Shown here: positions 1 to 7,241 of the stretch, piece by piece | Layout: each line of letters opens with the position of its first letter | How positions within the stretch are numbered: the first letter of the stretch is position 1 | NCBI RefSeq assembly: GCF_013602415.1 | Contig: NZ_WPAG02000002.1 | Span: forward strand, 4,343,480 to 4,407,479 | DNA from: Rhodococcus sp. B50 | GTDB lineage: Bacteria > Actinomycetota > Actinomycetes > Mycobacteriales > Mycobacteriaceae | Length of the DNA stretch: 64,000 nucleotides | Reading direction: 5' to 3' | Position numbers and translations under genes: made by a program | Notes under the pieces: generated by a model | Database searches by the model: none | Told to the model about the DNA's origin: nothing | Seen by the model: only the letters and a program-made list of their open reading frames with translations

Positions 1-558
1 GTACGTGACATCGTCATGCCGGCACTGGCGGACATCGAAGGTTGTCTGGGGCTGTCCCTGCTGATCGATCGTGGTTCGGGCCGCTGCATCGCCACCAGTT
101 CCTGGCGGGACGAAGATGCGTTGCGCGCCGGCGAAGGTGTGGTTCGCATGCTTCGAGACGAGGCAGCCAGGATGTTCCATGCTGCCACGGAGGTTTCGCA
201 ATGGGAGATCGCCGTCATGCATCGCGATCATCATGCGACTCGTGGGGCCTGCTGCCGTGTCACCTGGGTCGAACTGGAACCGGACCGACTCGATCGTGGA
301 GTGGACATGTGGAAGATGGCAGCGCTGCCGCGGATGGAGGAGCTGGAGGGCTTCTGCAGTGCCAGTCTGATGGTCGACCGCGCCACCGGTCGCGGGGTGT
401 CCTCGCTGACTTTCGACAGCGCACAGACGATGGAGAGCAACAAAGACCACGTCGACGCCATCCGGGCCGAGGTGACTCACGCGGCAGGCGCGAAGGTGCT
501 CGATACCGGTGAGTTCGAACTGGCCATCGCGCACCTGCACGTCCCCGAACTGGCCTGA
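1..558 (+). CDS. Antibiotic-biosynthesis-monooxygenase-like (dimeric alpha/beta barrel) protein, 5'-truncated
   Basis: The reading frame is open from the first base of the window to the stop at 556-558, so the N-terminus lies outside; the ATG at position 16 is internal or an alternative start. The visible 185 residues contain two similar halves: EGCLGLSLLIDRGSGR... and EGFCSASLMVDRATGR..., each followed by a helix rich in D/R/A. This is the look of a tandem ABM/dimeric alpha-beta barrel protein. Such proteins are often annotated as antibiotic biosynthesis monooxygenase, but no cofactor site is visible and no enzymatic role can be assigned. Family call is by recognition; function is unknown. 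Confidence 0.6.
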   Translation, partial: VRDIVMPALADIEGCLGLSLLIDRGSGRCIATSSWRDEDALRAGEGVVRMLRDEAARMFHAATEVSQWEIAVMHRDHHATRGACCRVTWVELEPDRLDRGVDMWKMAALPRMEELEGFCSASLMVDRATGRGVSSLTFDSAQTMESNKDHVDAIRAEVTHAAGAKVLDTGEFELAIAHLHVPELA

Positions 559-631
559 ACCGCGACAAAGAATCTGGAAAATCGCCGCACTGCCGTGTAT
601 TTCGTCGAATCGCCCGGACCGCGGCAGGGCG

Positions 632-1156
632 TCATCCGCCATGTGGTGTGCGGGCATCGTCGATATCGTGACGGTTCTGCAATGACGGCAGGATCCAGAA
701 ACCGAAGAACATCACCATCGCGACGGCAGCTGCGACGATTCCGGTGGGCATATTCGCGACGAAGCTGAAGATCAGCAGGACGACGCCGACGATGGCCAGT
801 CCCAGGACGGTGATACCTGCGATCGCCAGTCGTTGTCCGGTCGCGACGAGCGTGGCCAGAGCGTGCTGCCGGAACAACAACCGGTGCAGTCCGACGGGCG
901 CGACCAGCAAGATCACTGCGGTCACCGAGAGGGCGACCGTGACCAGATAGATCACTTCTTGCACGTCCGACAGCTCCTCGAATCGTTGCTGGAACGGCAA
1001 TGTGAGCAGGAATCCGGTCAGGAGCTGAACTCCCGTCTGCACGACGCGCAGTTCCTGCAGCAGATGGTTCCAGTTGCGGTCGAGCCGCTGGGTGTCGGTT
1101 TCACCGCGCTCCCGGTAGTTCCATGCGGCGTCGTTGCGAGAGCCCGTGTCGTCCAT
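632..1156 (-). CDS. DUF6328-type integral membrane protein
   Basis: 174 residues with a polar N-terminus (about 1-38) and four hydrophobic stretches (about 42-55, 68-88, 108-132, 136-156), so it should sit in the cytoplasmic membrane. The pattern ELRVVQTGVQLLTGFLLTLPF is typical of the actinobacterial DUF6328 family. No function is known for the family. The ATG at 1156 is preceded by a purine-rich AAAGGGGG about 13 bases upstream. The same frame stays open far upstream across the transpeptidase gene, but that extension is antisense coding and was not used. Confidence 0.7.
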   Translation of the reverse strand: MDDTGSRNDAAWNYRERGETDTQRLDRNWNHLLQELRVVQTGVQLLTGFLLTLPFQQRFEELSDVQEVIYLVTVALSVTAVILLVAPVGLHRLLFRQHALATLVATGQRLAIAGITVLGLAIVGVVLLIFSFVANMPTGIVAAAVAMVMFFGFWILPSLQNRHDIDDARTPHGG

Positions 1157-1276
1157 ACACTGGCAATGCCCCCTTTTCGAGGTGATCGAACACGCTCGAC
1201 GCACCGGAGTCACACGAACGTGAAGCGCCGTGTGTTCCACCGACCTGGGCAAACCCCGGAACCGGGCGCTCTCGAA

Positions 1277-1306
1277 TTGCCCCCTCGTTATCGTCCTGTA
1301 TCTAAT
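1277..1306 (+). promoter_or_regulatory. Possible promoter of the L,D-transpeptidase gene
   Basis: TTGCCC (1277-1282) and TCTAAT (1301-1306) are separated by 18 bases and fit a housekeeping-sigma promoter with three -35 mismatches and one -10 mismatch. It would give a leader of about 50 bases before the ATG at 1361. Inferred from consensus only. Confidence 0.3.
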
Positions 1307-1360
1307 GAACGGGTACGAGCACGCCGCGGAGGGGAACAGGACGCGGCGCACCGCTGAACG

Positions 1361-2314
1361 ATGGGTTGTGGAATGTTCGAAAAGCGAGCTTTGTCGAACC
1401 GTCGCCGCACGGGCCGCCGATCTGCGCAGGTCGGTGCTGCGCTTGTGGGCGCAGCCGCCGTGGCACTCGCCACTGCGGGTCCTGCGAGCGCGGCACCGCT
1501 GTGGCCCGGTGGGCCGGAGGTGCCGAGCGTCCAGGAGCTGATCGAAGGACTCACCCCGCCCGGGATGACGCCGCCGCAACTCCCGCCGCAGCTCGCTCCC
1601 GAGCCGGCCGCGCCGTTCTCCGCTCCGTCCGTCAACCCGTCGAACGGGGAGACGGTGGGTGTCGCGCAGCCGATCATCATCCGGTTCAACGAGGCCGTCG
1701 GAGATCGTGCGGCCGCTGAACGCGCCATCCGCATCACTTCGCAGCCGCCCGTCGACGGGCACTTCTACTGGGCGTCGAACACGCAGGTCCGATGGAAGCC
1801 GTTCGAGTTCTGGCCCGCGAACACCGCGGTCACCGTGAAGGCCGGCGACGCACAGTCGTCGTTCACCATCGGCGACGCGCTGGTGACGGTGGCCGACAAC
1901 AACACCAAGACCATCACCGTCACCCGCAATGGTGAGGTCGTCCGCACCATGCCGACGTCCTTCGGCAAGCCCGGTCACGACACCCCGAACGGGACGTACA
2001 TCGTCGGCGAGAAGTACCGCGACATGTACATGGACTCGTCGACCTACGGAGTTCCGGTCGACAGCCCCGAGGGGTACCGCACGTACGTCGAGTATGCAAC
2101 GCGGATGTCCAACAGCGGCATCTTCCTCCACGCGGCCCCGTGGTCGGTCGGCGCGCAGGGCAACACCAATGTCAGCCACGGCTGCCTCAATGTGAGTACC
2201 GAGGACGGCAAGTGGTTCTTCGAGAACGCCAAGAAGGGCGACCCGGTGATCGTGCAGAACACCGCCGGTGGAACCCTCAACGGGTGGGACGGTCTCGGCG
2301 ACTGGAATCTCTGA
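1361..2314 (+). CDS. Secreted L,D-transpeptidase (YkuD domain)
   Basis: Forms 3-3 cross-links in peptidoglycan. A twin-Arg-like basic N-terminus is followed by a hydrophobic core and a signal-peptidase-type ASA site near residue 44, then a Pro-rich linker (about 50-85), an Ig-like domain (about 88-165) and the YkuD catalytic domain (about 170-305). The catalytic motif is visible: H255-like LHAAPW, then SHGCLN with Cys275. At 317 residues it is shorter than LdtMt2 (408), with one Ig-like domain instead of two. ATG 1361 and ATG 1373 (MFEKRAL) are both possible starts; the second gives a more usual signal peptide. It is a single gene closed by the hairpin at 2361. Confidence 0.9.
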   Translation: MGCGMFEKRALSNRRRTGRRSAQVGAALVGAAAVALATAGPASAAPLWPGGPEVPSVQELIEGLTPPGMTPPQLPPQLAPEPAAPFSAPSVNPSNGETVGVAQPIIIRFNEAVGDRAAAERAIRITSQPPVDGHFYWASNTQVRWKPFEFWPANTAVTVKAGDAQSSFTIGDALVTVADNNTKTITVTRNGEVVRTMPTSFGKPGHDTPNGTYIVGEKYRDMYMDSSTYGVPVDSPEGYRTYVEYATRMSNSGIFLHAAPWSVGAQGNTNVSHGCLNVSTEDGKWFFENAKKGDPVIVQNTAGGTLNGWDGLGDWNL

Positions 2315-2360
2315 TTCTGTCGTACGACCGAATCCCCGCCGCACCGACGGCAGAGCCTCC

Positions 2361-2417
2361 GACGCCCCCTGCTCCCGATTCGTGACTCGTCCGGAGGAGC
2401 AGGGGTCGTCGGCTTTT
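2361..2417 (+). terminator. Rho-independent terminator after the L,D-transpeptidase gene
   Basis: GACGCCCCCTGCTCC (2361-2375) pairs with GGAGCAGGGGTCGTC (2396-2410) with one mismatch, followed by GGCTTTT. It separates the transpeptidase gene from the convergent SRPBCC gene. Confidence 0.75.
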
Positions 2418-2425
2418 CGGTGTTG

Positions 2426-2911
2426 CTACGCCGCAATCAGTTCGTCGATCTGGTTGATCGCGGACGAAGCGCCCTCGACAGCGCCCATGTCCAGAATCTG
2501 CTGGAGCGCTTCGGCGCTCCGGTAGGTGCTGGCATAGGTTACGCGCGTGCCACTTTCGTGCTCGGTGAAGGTGTACACGTTCTCGGAGACGGGCAGTTCC
2601 GGTTTCGGAGTGAAGTCCGGGTCGGCGAAACCGTCGAGGAACGAGAAACTCGTCGGCTCGTCGACAGCGGTGATGTCCCAGTATCCCGCGTATTTCTCAC
2701 CTTCGGGACCCGTCATGTAGTAGGTCGTGCGGGTTCCGGGCTTCAGGTTGTGGTCGACCATCGTCGCTGGGAAGGTCGGAGGTCCCCAGATCTTCTCCAG
2801 CTGACGGGGATCGGCGTAGATCTGCCAGATGCGGGTCACCGGGGCGGCGAACTCGGCGGTGATGGTCAGACTCAGCGTGTCGGGGTCGTGCCGAACGTCG
2901 GTTACAGGCAT
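2426..2911 (-). CDS. SRPBCC/AHSA1-family protein
   Basis: 161 residues spanning a START-like hydrophobic-pocket fold. The AHSA1 hallmark is visible: FAAPVTRIWQIYADP near residue 20, IWGPPTFP near 41, and a C-terminal helix ending in INQIDELIAA. These proteins bind hydrophobic ligands; the substrate is unknown. It lies 3 bases downstream of the ArsR gene, the usual arrangement in which the ArsR protein controls the pair. Two-gene operon; ATG start at 2911. Confidence 0.85.
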   Translation of the reverse strand: MPVTDVRHDPDTLSLTITAEFAAPVTRIWQIYADPRQLEKIWGPPTFPATMVDHNLKPGTRTTYYMTGPEGEKYAGYWDITAVDEPTSFSFLDGFADPDFTPKPELPVSENVYTFTEHESGTRVTYASTYRSAEALQQILDMGAVEGASSAINQIDELIAA

Positions 2912-2914
2912 TTC

Positions 2915-3256
2915 TCAGCCCTCCTGGGAGGATTCGGATGCGATGAGTTCGTCGATGCGCGCGATGCGACCGCGCCAGATCTGCTCCAGCTCGGTGAGCA
3001 TGGACGCCACCGACCGCACTGCCGTCACGTCACCACTGGCCAACTGTTCCCGGCCGCTGCGTCGCTTCACGAGCAGACCGGCCTTCTCCAATACGGCGAC
3101 GTGTTTCTGTACTGCGGCGAAAGACATGTCGTAGTTCGCTGCGAGAGCGGACACGGAGTGCTCCCCGGCCAGGACGCGTCGCATGATGTCGCGCCGGGTC
3201 CGGTCGGAGAGCGCGTGGAACAGGGCGTCGGCCCGGTCCTCGTCGTCTCCACTCAC
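2915..3256 (-). CDS. ArsR-family winged-helix repressor
   Basis: 113 residues with a wHTH at about 20-80 (SVSALAANYDMSFAAVQKHV is the recognition unit). No metal-binding CxC or similar Cys pair is present, so it is not a metal sensor; it belongs to the ArsR subgroup paired with SRPBCC proteins. The start is GTG at 3256; an ATG overlapping it runs straight into a stop and is not usable. A near-perfect palindrome lies directly upstream (3266-3287), so autoregulation is likely. Confidence 0.9.
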   Translation of the reverse strand: MSGDDEDRADALFHALSDRTRRDIMRRVLAGEHSVSALAANYDMSFAAVQKHVAVLEKAGLLVKRRSGREQLASGDVTAVRSVASMLTELEQIWRGRIARIDELIASESSQEG

Positions 3257-3265
3257 ATCTTCAAA

Positions 3266-3287
3266 TGTACAACCACATGGTTGTATG
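3266..3287 (-). promoter_or_regulatory. Operator palindrome for the ArsR protein
   Basis: TACAACCACATGGTTGTA (3268-3285) is a perfect inverted repeat of two 8-base arms around CA, extended by AT on both sides. It sits 10 bases before the GTG of the ArsR gene and overlaps the ribosome-binding region, the position expected of an autorepressor site. Assignment to this ArsR is inference. Confidence 0.75.
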
Positions 3288-4049
3288 TCAAGGGCTCGAA
3301 GCGATCACGAGTCGGTCGCCGTAGGCTGCCCGTTTCTCTTCGTCCAGGCCGTCGTCGGTGACGACGGACGTGATCTCGTCGAGACTCGCGACCCGGGCGA
3401 GCGCACGCTCCCCGAACTTCGAATGATCCGTCACCACGATCGTCTTCTCGGCCGACCGGATCATCGCTCGCTTGATCGGGATCTCCAGTGTGTTGGTGTT
3501 GGTGATGCCGGCGGTGGGATGCACGGCATCGGCACCGAGGAACGCCCAGTCGGCGGAATAGTCCGAGAGGAACTGCACGGCATGGTCCCCGACCAGGGTG
3601 TACACCGAGCCGAGGAGTTCGCCCCCGGACACGAGGAGTCGGACGTCCGGGAATGTCGCAACGTATTTCGCGATACGCAGGTCGTTGGTGAGTACCGTCA
3701 GCGACGCCTTGTGTCGTAGTGCCACGGCTACTTCGTACGTGGTGGACCCGCTGTCGAGCACCACACTGTCGCCGTCCGACACCATGGCGGACGCAACCGC
3801 TGCGATGGCCGCCTTCTCTTCGCGACGCACGTCCTTCTTGAGGGCATACGGCACCTCGTGTCCCGCGCCCTCGACCGATCGGGCGCCCCCGTGCGTGCGC
3901 TCGACCTTCCCTTCACGGGCTAGCGCATCGAGGTCTCGGCGGATCGTGGAGGCATCGACGCCGAGGTCGGCCGAGAGGGTCTTCGCATCGACATATCCGT
4001 CGGCGAGGATGCGGTGGAAGATCTCACGGCGCCGTGCGGTCGCGGACAC
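3288..4049 (-). CDS. DeoR-family transcriptional regulator
   Basis: 253 residues: an N-terminal DeoR HTH (about 5-55, with VDASTIRRDLDALAREGKVERTHGG), then a DeoRC sugar-phosphate sensor domain (about 75-235) containing DSGSTTYEVA, TNDLRIA and VVTDHSKFG, the conserved phosphosugar-pocket segments. GTG start at 4049. It is divergent from fgd1-pgi, two glucose-6-phosphate enzymes, so a sugar phosphate is a likely effector. Direct repeats on both sides of the intergenic region could be its operators. Ligand not provable from sequence. Confidence 0.88.
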   Translation of the reverse strand: MSATARRREIFHRILADGYVDAKTLSADLGVDASTIRRDLDALAREGKVERTHGGARSVEGAGHEVPYALKKDVRREEKAAIAAVASAMVSDGDSVVLDSGSTTYEVAVALRHKASLTVLTNDLRIAKYVATFPDVRLLVSGGELLGSVYTLVGDHAVQFLSDYSADWAFLGADAVHPTAGITNTNTLEIPIKRAMIRSAEKTIVVTDHSKFGERALARVASLDEITSVVTDDGLDEEKRAAYGDRLVIASSP

Positions 4050-4064
4050 GATTGCTCCTCAGTC

Positions 4065-4092
4065 TCTGGGTACTCGACATTCTGGGTACTCG
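4065..4092. promoter_or_regulatory. Direct repeats in the DeoR/fgd1 intergenic region
   Basis: TCTGGGTACTCG occurs at 4065-4076 and again at 4081-4092, a 16-base period, 16 bases upstream of the DeoR start. Exact 12-base tandem repeats here fit DeoR-type operators, which are often direct repeats. Inference. Confidence 0.5.
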
Positions 4093-4155
4093 GACGCCGT
4101 GGTCGGGGTCGGTGCACGACCATAACGCACGGGGCAACACACCTTTGCGTGGATA

Positions 4156-4223
4156 TTGACACTGTCTGCGCTCAGTGTGCATGATTTCGTGCAGGGTTTG
4201 CGCGATTGTGCGTGATCGTTTCG
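4156..4223 (+). promoter_or_regulatory. Promoter and second repeat pair upstream of fgd1
   Basis: TTGACA (4156-4161) and CATGAT (4180-4185) are 18 bases apart and form a good housekeeping promoter. Overlapping and following it are two related elements, TGTGCATGATTTCG (4176-4189) and TGTGCGTGATCGTTTCG (4207-4223), which may be regulator sites. The leader would be about 65 bases. Confidence 0.45.
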
Positions 4224-4255
4224 CTGGCACCACGTTGTTCGGAGGTTGCACGGTA

Positions 4256-5260
4256 ATGCTGAAGTTGGGATACAAGGCGTCGGCGGAGCAGTTCGGTCCG
4301 CGTGAGTTGGTGGAGTTGGGTGTGTTGGCCGAGGCGCACGGGATGGATTCGGCGACGGTGTCGGATCATTTCCAGCCGTGGCGGCACAACGGGGGGCATG
4401 CGCCGTTCTCGTTGGCGTGGATGACCGCGGTCGGGGAACGCACCGAACGCTTGCAGCTGGGCACGAGCGTGCTGACCCCGACGTTCCGGTACAACCCGGC
4501 GGTGATCGCGCAGGCCTTCGCGACGATGGGGTGTCTGTATCCGGGGCGGATCTTCCTCGGGGTCGGCACCGGTGAGGCGCTCAACGAGATCGCCACCGGA
4601 TATTCCGGGCAGTGGCCGGAGTTCAAGGAGCGTTTCGCCCGGCTGCGTGAGTCGGTGCGGCTGATGCGTGAGCTCTGGCGCGGGGATCGGGTGGATTTCG
4701 AGGGGGAGTTCTATTCGACGAAGGGTGCGTCGATCTACGACGTGCCCGAGGAGGGTATCCCGGTCTATATCGCCGCGGGGGGTCCGGTGGTGGCCCGTTA
4801 TGCCGGGCGGGCCGGGGACGGGTTCATCTGCACCTCGGGCAAGGGCATGGAGCTCTATACCGACAAGCTGCTGCCGGCGGTGGCGGAGGGTGCGGGCAAG
4901 GCCGACCGAGATGTCGCCGGGATCGACAAGATGATCGAGATCAAGATCTCGTACGACACCGATCCGGAGCTGGCGTTGGAGAACACGCGGTTCTGGGCGC
5001 CGTTGTCGTTGTCGGCGGAGCAGAAGCACAGCATCGACGATCCGGTGGAGATGGAGGCGGCGGCCGATGCGTTGCCGATCGAGCAGGTCGCCAAGCGGTG
5101 GATCGTGGCGTCGGATCCGGACGAGGCGGTCGAGCAGGTCGCGGCGTATGTGGAGGCGGGGTTGAATCATCTGGTGTTCCATGCTCCGGGTCATGATCAG
5201 AGGCGGTTCCTGGAGTTGTTCGAACGGGACCTCGCTCCGCGCCTGCGCGCCCTGGCGTGA
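4256..5260 (+). CDS. fgd1: F420-dependent glucose-6-phosphate dehydrogenase
   Basis: Oxidises glucose 6-phosphate to 6-phosphogluconolactone while reducing coenzyme F420, supplying F420H2 to F420-dependent enzymes in the cytoplasm. 334 residues, the normal length; the TIM-barrel LLM fold carries the catalytic residues known from the mycobacterial enzyme: SDHFQPW with His38 and Trp42, and GVGTGEALNE with Glu107. The closeness to mycobacterial Fgd1 is obvious by eye. The ATG at 4256 has GGAGG 10 bases upstream; the longer frame from 4175 lacks one. pgi follows directly, so the two G6P-handling enzymes are co-transcribed. Confidence 0.97.
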   Translation: MLKLGYKASAEQFGPRELVELGVLAEAHGMDSATVSDHFQPWRHNGGHAPFSLAWMTAVGERTERLQLGTSVLTPTFRYNPAVIAQAFATMGCLYPGRIFLGVGTGEALNEIATGYSGQWPEFKERFARLRESVRLMRELWRGDRVDFEGEFYSTKGASIYDVPEEGIPVYIAAGGPVVARYAGRAGDGFICTSGKGMELYTDKLLPAVAEGAGKADRDVAGIDKMIEIKISYDTDPELALENTRFWAPLSLSAEQKHSIDDPVEMEAAADALPIEQVAKRWIVASDPDEAVEQVAAYVEAGLNHLVFHAPGHDQRRFLELFERDLAPRLRALA

Positions 5261-5280
5261 CGAAAGGGCATGGGAACCAG

Positions 5281-6924
5281 ATGAATACGGATGTGACGAC
5301 CACGCCCGCCTGGAAGGCTCTGGAAGACCATCGCGACCGGCTCGAATCGGTGTCGTTGCGGCAGTTGTTCGGCACCGAACCCGGCCGGGTCTCGACGCTG
5401 ACGATCCGCGCCGGCGAGCTGGTGGTCGATCTCAGCAAACAACGCCTCGACACCGCGGTGCTGGACACCTTGTTCGAGCTCGCCGAGCAGAGCGGGATCG
5501 CCGCGGCCCGCACGGCGATGCTCACCGGTGAGCACATCAACAGCACCGAGGACCGGGCGGTGCTGCACACCGCGCTGCGTCTGCCGCGCGATGCGGAGTT
5601 GGTGGTCGACGGGGTCGATGTCGTCGCGCAGGTGCATGCGGTGCTCGACCGGATGGGCGAGTTCTGCGACCGGGTCCGCAGCGGCGACTGGCGCGGGGCG
5701 ACCGGGCAGCCCATCGCCACGGTGGTCAACATCGGCATCGGCGGCTCCGATCTCGGGCCGGCGATGGTCACCGGTGCGCTGCGGCGTTTTCACGACGGGC
5801 CGGCGACCCGGTTCGTCGCCAATGTCGACCCGGCCGATCTGACCGCCGCCCTGACCGGCCTGGACCCGGCGACCACCCTGTTCGTGGTGGCGTCGAAGAC
5901 CTTCTCCACCCTCGAAACCCTGTCCAACGCCACCGCCGCGCGCCGCTGGCTGGTCGACGCCCTGGGCGAGGACGCGGTCGCCGCGCATTTCGTGGCGGTC
6001 TCCACGCACACCGAGCGGGTCGTCGAGTTCGGTATCGACCCGGCGCACATGTTCGAATTCTGGGACTGGGTCGGCGGGCGTTATTCGGTGGGCTCGGCGA
6101 TCGGGCTGGCGGTGATGTGCGCGATCGGCCGGGAACGGTTCGCGCAGTTCCTCGACGGCATGCACAGCATCGACGACCACTTCGCCACCGCCGACCCGGC
6201 ACACAATGCGCCGTTGCTGGCCGGGTTGATCGGGGTGTGGAATGCGAGCATCCTCGGTTACCGGTCGCGGGCGGTGGTGCCGTATTCCCAGGATCTGGCG
6301 CGGTTGCCGGCCTATCTGCAGCAGCTGACCATGGAATCGAACGGCAAGTCGGTGCGCGCCGACGGCACACCGGTCTCGTGCCCGACCGGGGAGGTGTTCT
6401 GGGGCGAGCCGGGCACGAACGGTCAGCACGCGTTCTTCCAGCTGTTGCATCAGGGCACCGAGATCGTGCCGGTCGATTTCCTCGGCCTCGCCCGCAGCGG
6501 GGACGATCTGCCCGCCCGCGACGGCGCCACCGGCATGCAGGTGCTGGTGCTGGCGAACATGTTCGCCCAGGCCCAAGTCCTCGCCTTCGGCCGTGACGCC
6601 GCCGAGGTGCGCGCCGAGGGCGTCGACGAGGCGCTGGTGGCGCACAAGGTGATGCCCGGCAACCGGCCCTCGACGACGATCCTCGCCCCGGAACTGACCC
6701 CGTCGGTGGTGGGGCAGATCATCGCGTTCTACGAGCACCAGACCTTCGTCCAAGGCATCGTCTGGGGGATCGACTCGTTCGATCAATGGGGCGTCGAACT
6801 CGGCAAGACCCAGGCCACCGCCCTGCAGGCGGTCCTCGCCGGCGACGACAGCCCGGACACCGGGGACGCCTCCACCGACCAGCTGATCGAGACCTACCGC
6901 ACCCTGCGCGACGGAGGGAAGTAA
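5281..6924 (+). CDS. pgi: Glucose-6-phosphate isomerase
   Basis: Interconverts glucose 6-phosphate and fructose 6-phosphate in glycolysis and gluconeogenesis. 547 residues, typical. Both family signatures are visible: DWVGGRYSVGSAIGL in the middle and GIDSFDQWGVELGK near the C-terminus; QLTMESNGK and GTNGQHAF are also present. ATG 5281 with AAAGGG upstream is chosen over the GTG at 5257 that overlaps the fgd1 stop. Placement after fgd1 would allow gluconeogenic flux to feed F420 reduction. Confidence 0.97.
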   Translation: MNTDVTTTPAWKALEDHRDRLESVSLRQLFGTEPGRVSTLTIRAGELVVDLSKQRLDTAVLDTLFELAEQSGIAAARTAMLTGEHINSTEDRAVLHTALRLPRDAELVVDGVDVVAQVHAVLDRMGEFCDRVRSGDWRGATGQPIATVVNIGIGGSDLGPAMVTGALRRFHDGPATRFVANVDPADLTAALTGLDPATTLFVVASKTFSTLETLSNATAARRWLVDALGEDAVAAHFVAVSTHTERVVEFGIDPAHMFEFWDWVGGRYSVGSAIGLAVMCAIGRERFAQFLDGMHSIDDHFATADPAHNAPLLAGLIGVWNASILGYRSRAVVPYSQDLARLPAYLQQLTMESNGKSVRADGTPVSCPTGEVFWGEPGTNGQHAFFQLLHQGTEIVPVDFLGLARSGDDLPARDGATGMQVLVLANMFAQAQVLAFGRDAAEVRAEGVDEALVAHKVMPGNRPSTTILAPELTPSVVGQIIAFYEHQTFVQGIVWGIDSFDQWGVELGKTQATALQAVLAGDDSPDTGDASTDQLIETYRTLRDGGK

Positions 6925-6928
6925 GGAC

Positions 6929-7228
6929 ATGCCCGCGCTGAAGTTGCTTTATCTGCCGCCTCCTGTTGCCGAGGAATGGGATTGGCAGATGGACGCGGCT
7001 TGTCGCGACGCGGACGGCTCGTTGTTCTTCCACCCGGACAACGAGCGGGGCGACGCGAGAGAGAGCCGGATGGCCTCGGCCAAGAAGGTCTGTGCTCGTT
7101 GTCCGGTGCGCGAGAAGTGCCTGCAGTACGCCCTCGATTCCGGTGAACGCTACGGGATCTGGGGTGGACTCACGGAGGACGAACGCACCCGGGTGAGAAG
7201 GGCCCGCCGGCGCCGCGCGAGCCGGTGA
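6929..7228 (+). CDS. WhiB-family Fe-S transcription factor (WhiB3-like)
   Basis: 99 residues with the four cluster-binding cysteines C25, C55, C58 and C64, the G-I-W-G-G turn at 76-80 and a basic C-terminal tail (RVRRARRRRASR) for DNA contact. The FFHPDNERG segment after the first Cys is WhiB3/WhiB2-like; a precise subclass cannot be fixed. WhiB proteins bind a 4Fe-4S cluster and the principal sigma factor. It begins 4 bases after the pgi stop with AAGGA before the ATG, so it is co-transcribed with fgd1-pgi, linking a redox-sensing regulator to F420H2 supply. Confidence 0.92.
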   Translation: MPALKLLYLPPPVAEEWDWQMDAACRDADGSLFFHPDNERGDARESRMASAKKVCARCPVREKCLQYALDSGERYGIWGGLTEDERTRVRRARRRRASR

Positions 7229-7241
7229 CGCCCGACCGTCC

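Noticed and set aside
1258..1290. ECF sigma promoter GGAACC/CGTT before the transpeptidase gene
   Set aside because: The spacer is 22 bases, too long for ECF promoters (about 15-19).
632..2344. 570-residue open frame on the minus strand upstream of the DUF6328 gene
   Set aside because: The N-terminal two thirds are antisense to the transpeptidase gene and have no domain; only the last 174 residues are a real protein.
5197..6930. 577-residue open frame antisense to pgi
   Set aside because: High-GC mirror frame; sequence is His/Arg-rich and low-complexity, with no family, while pgi on the other strand is certain.
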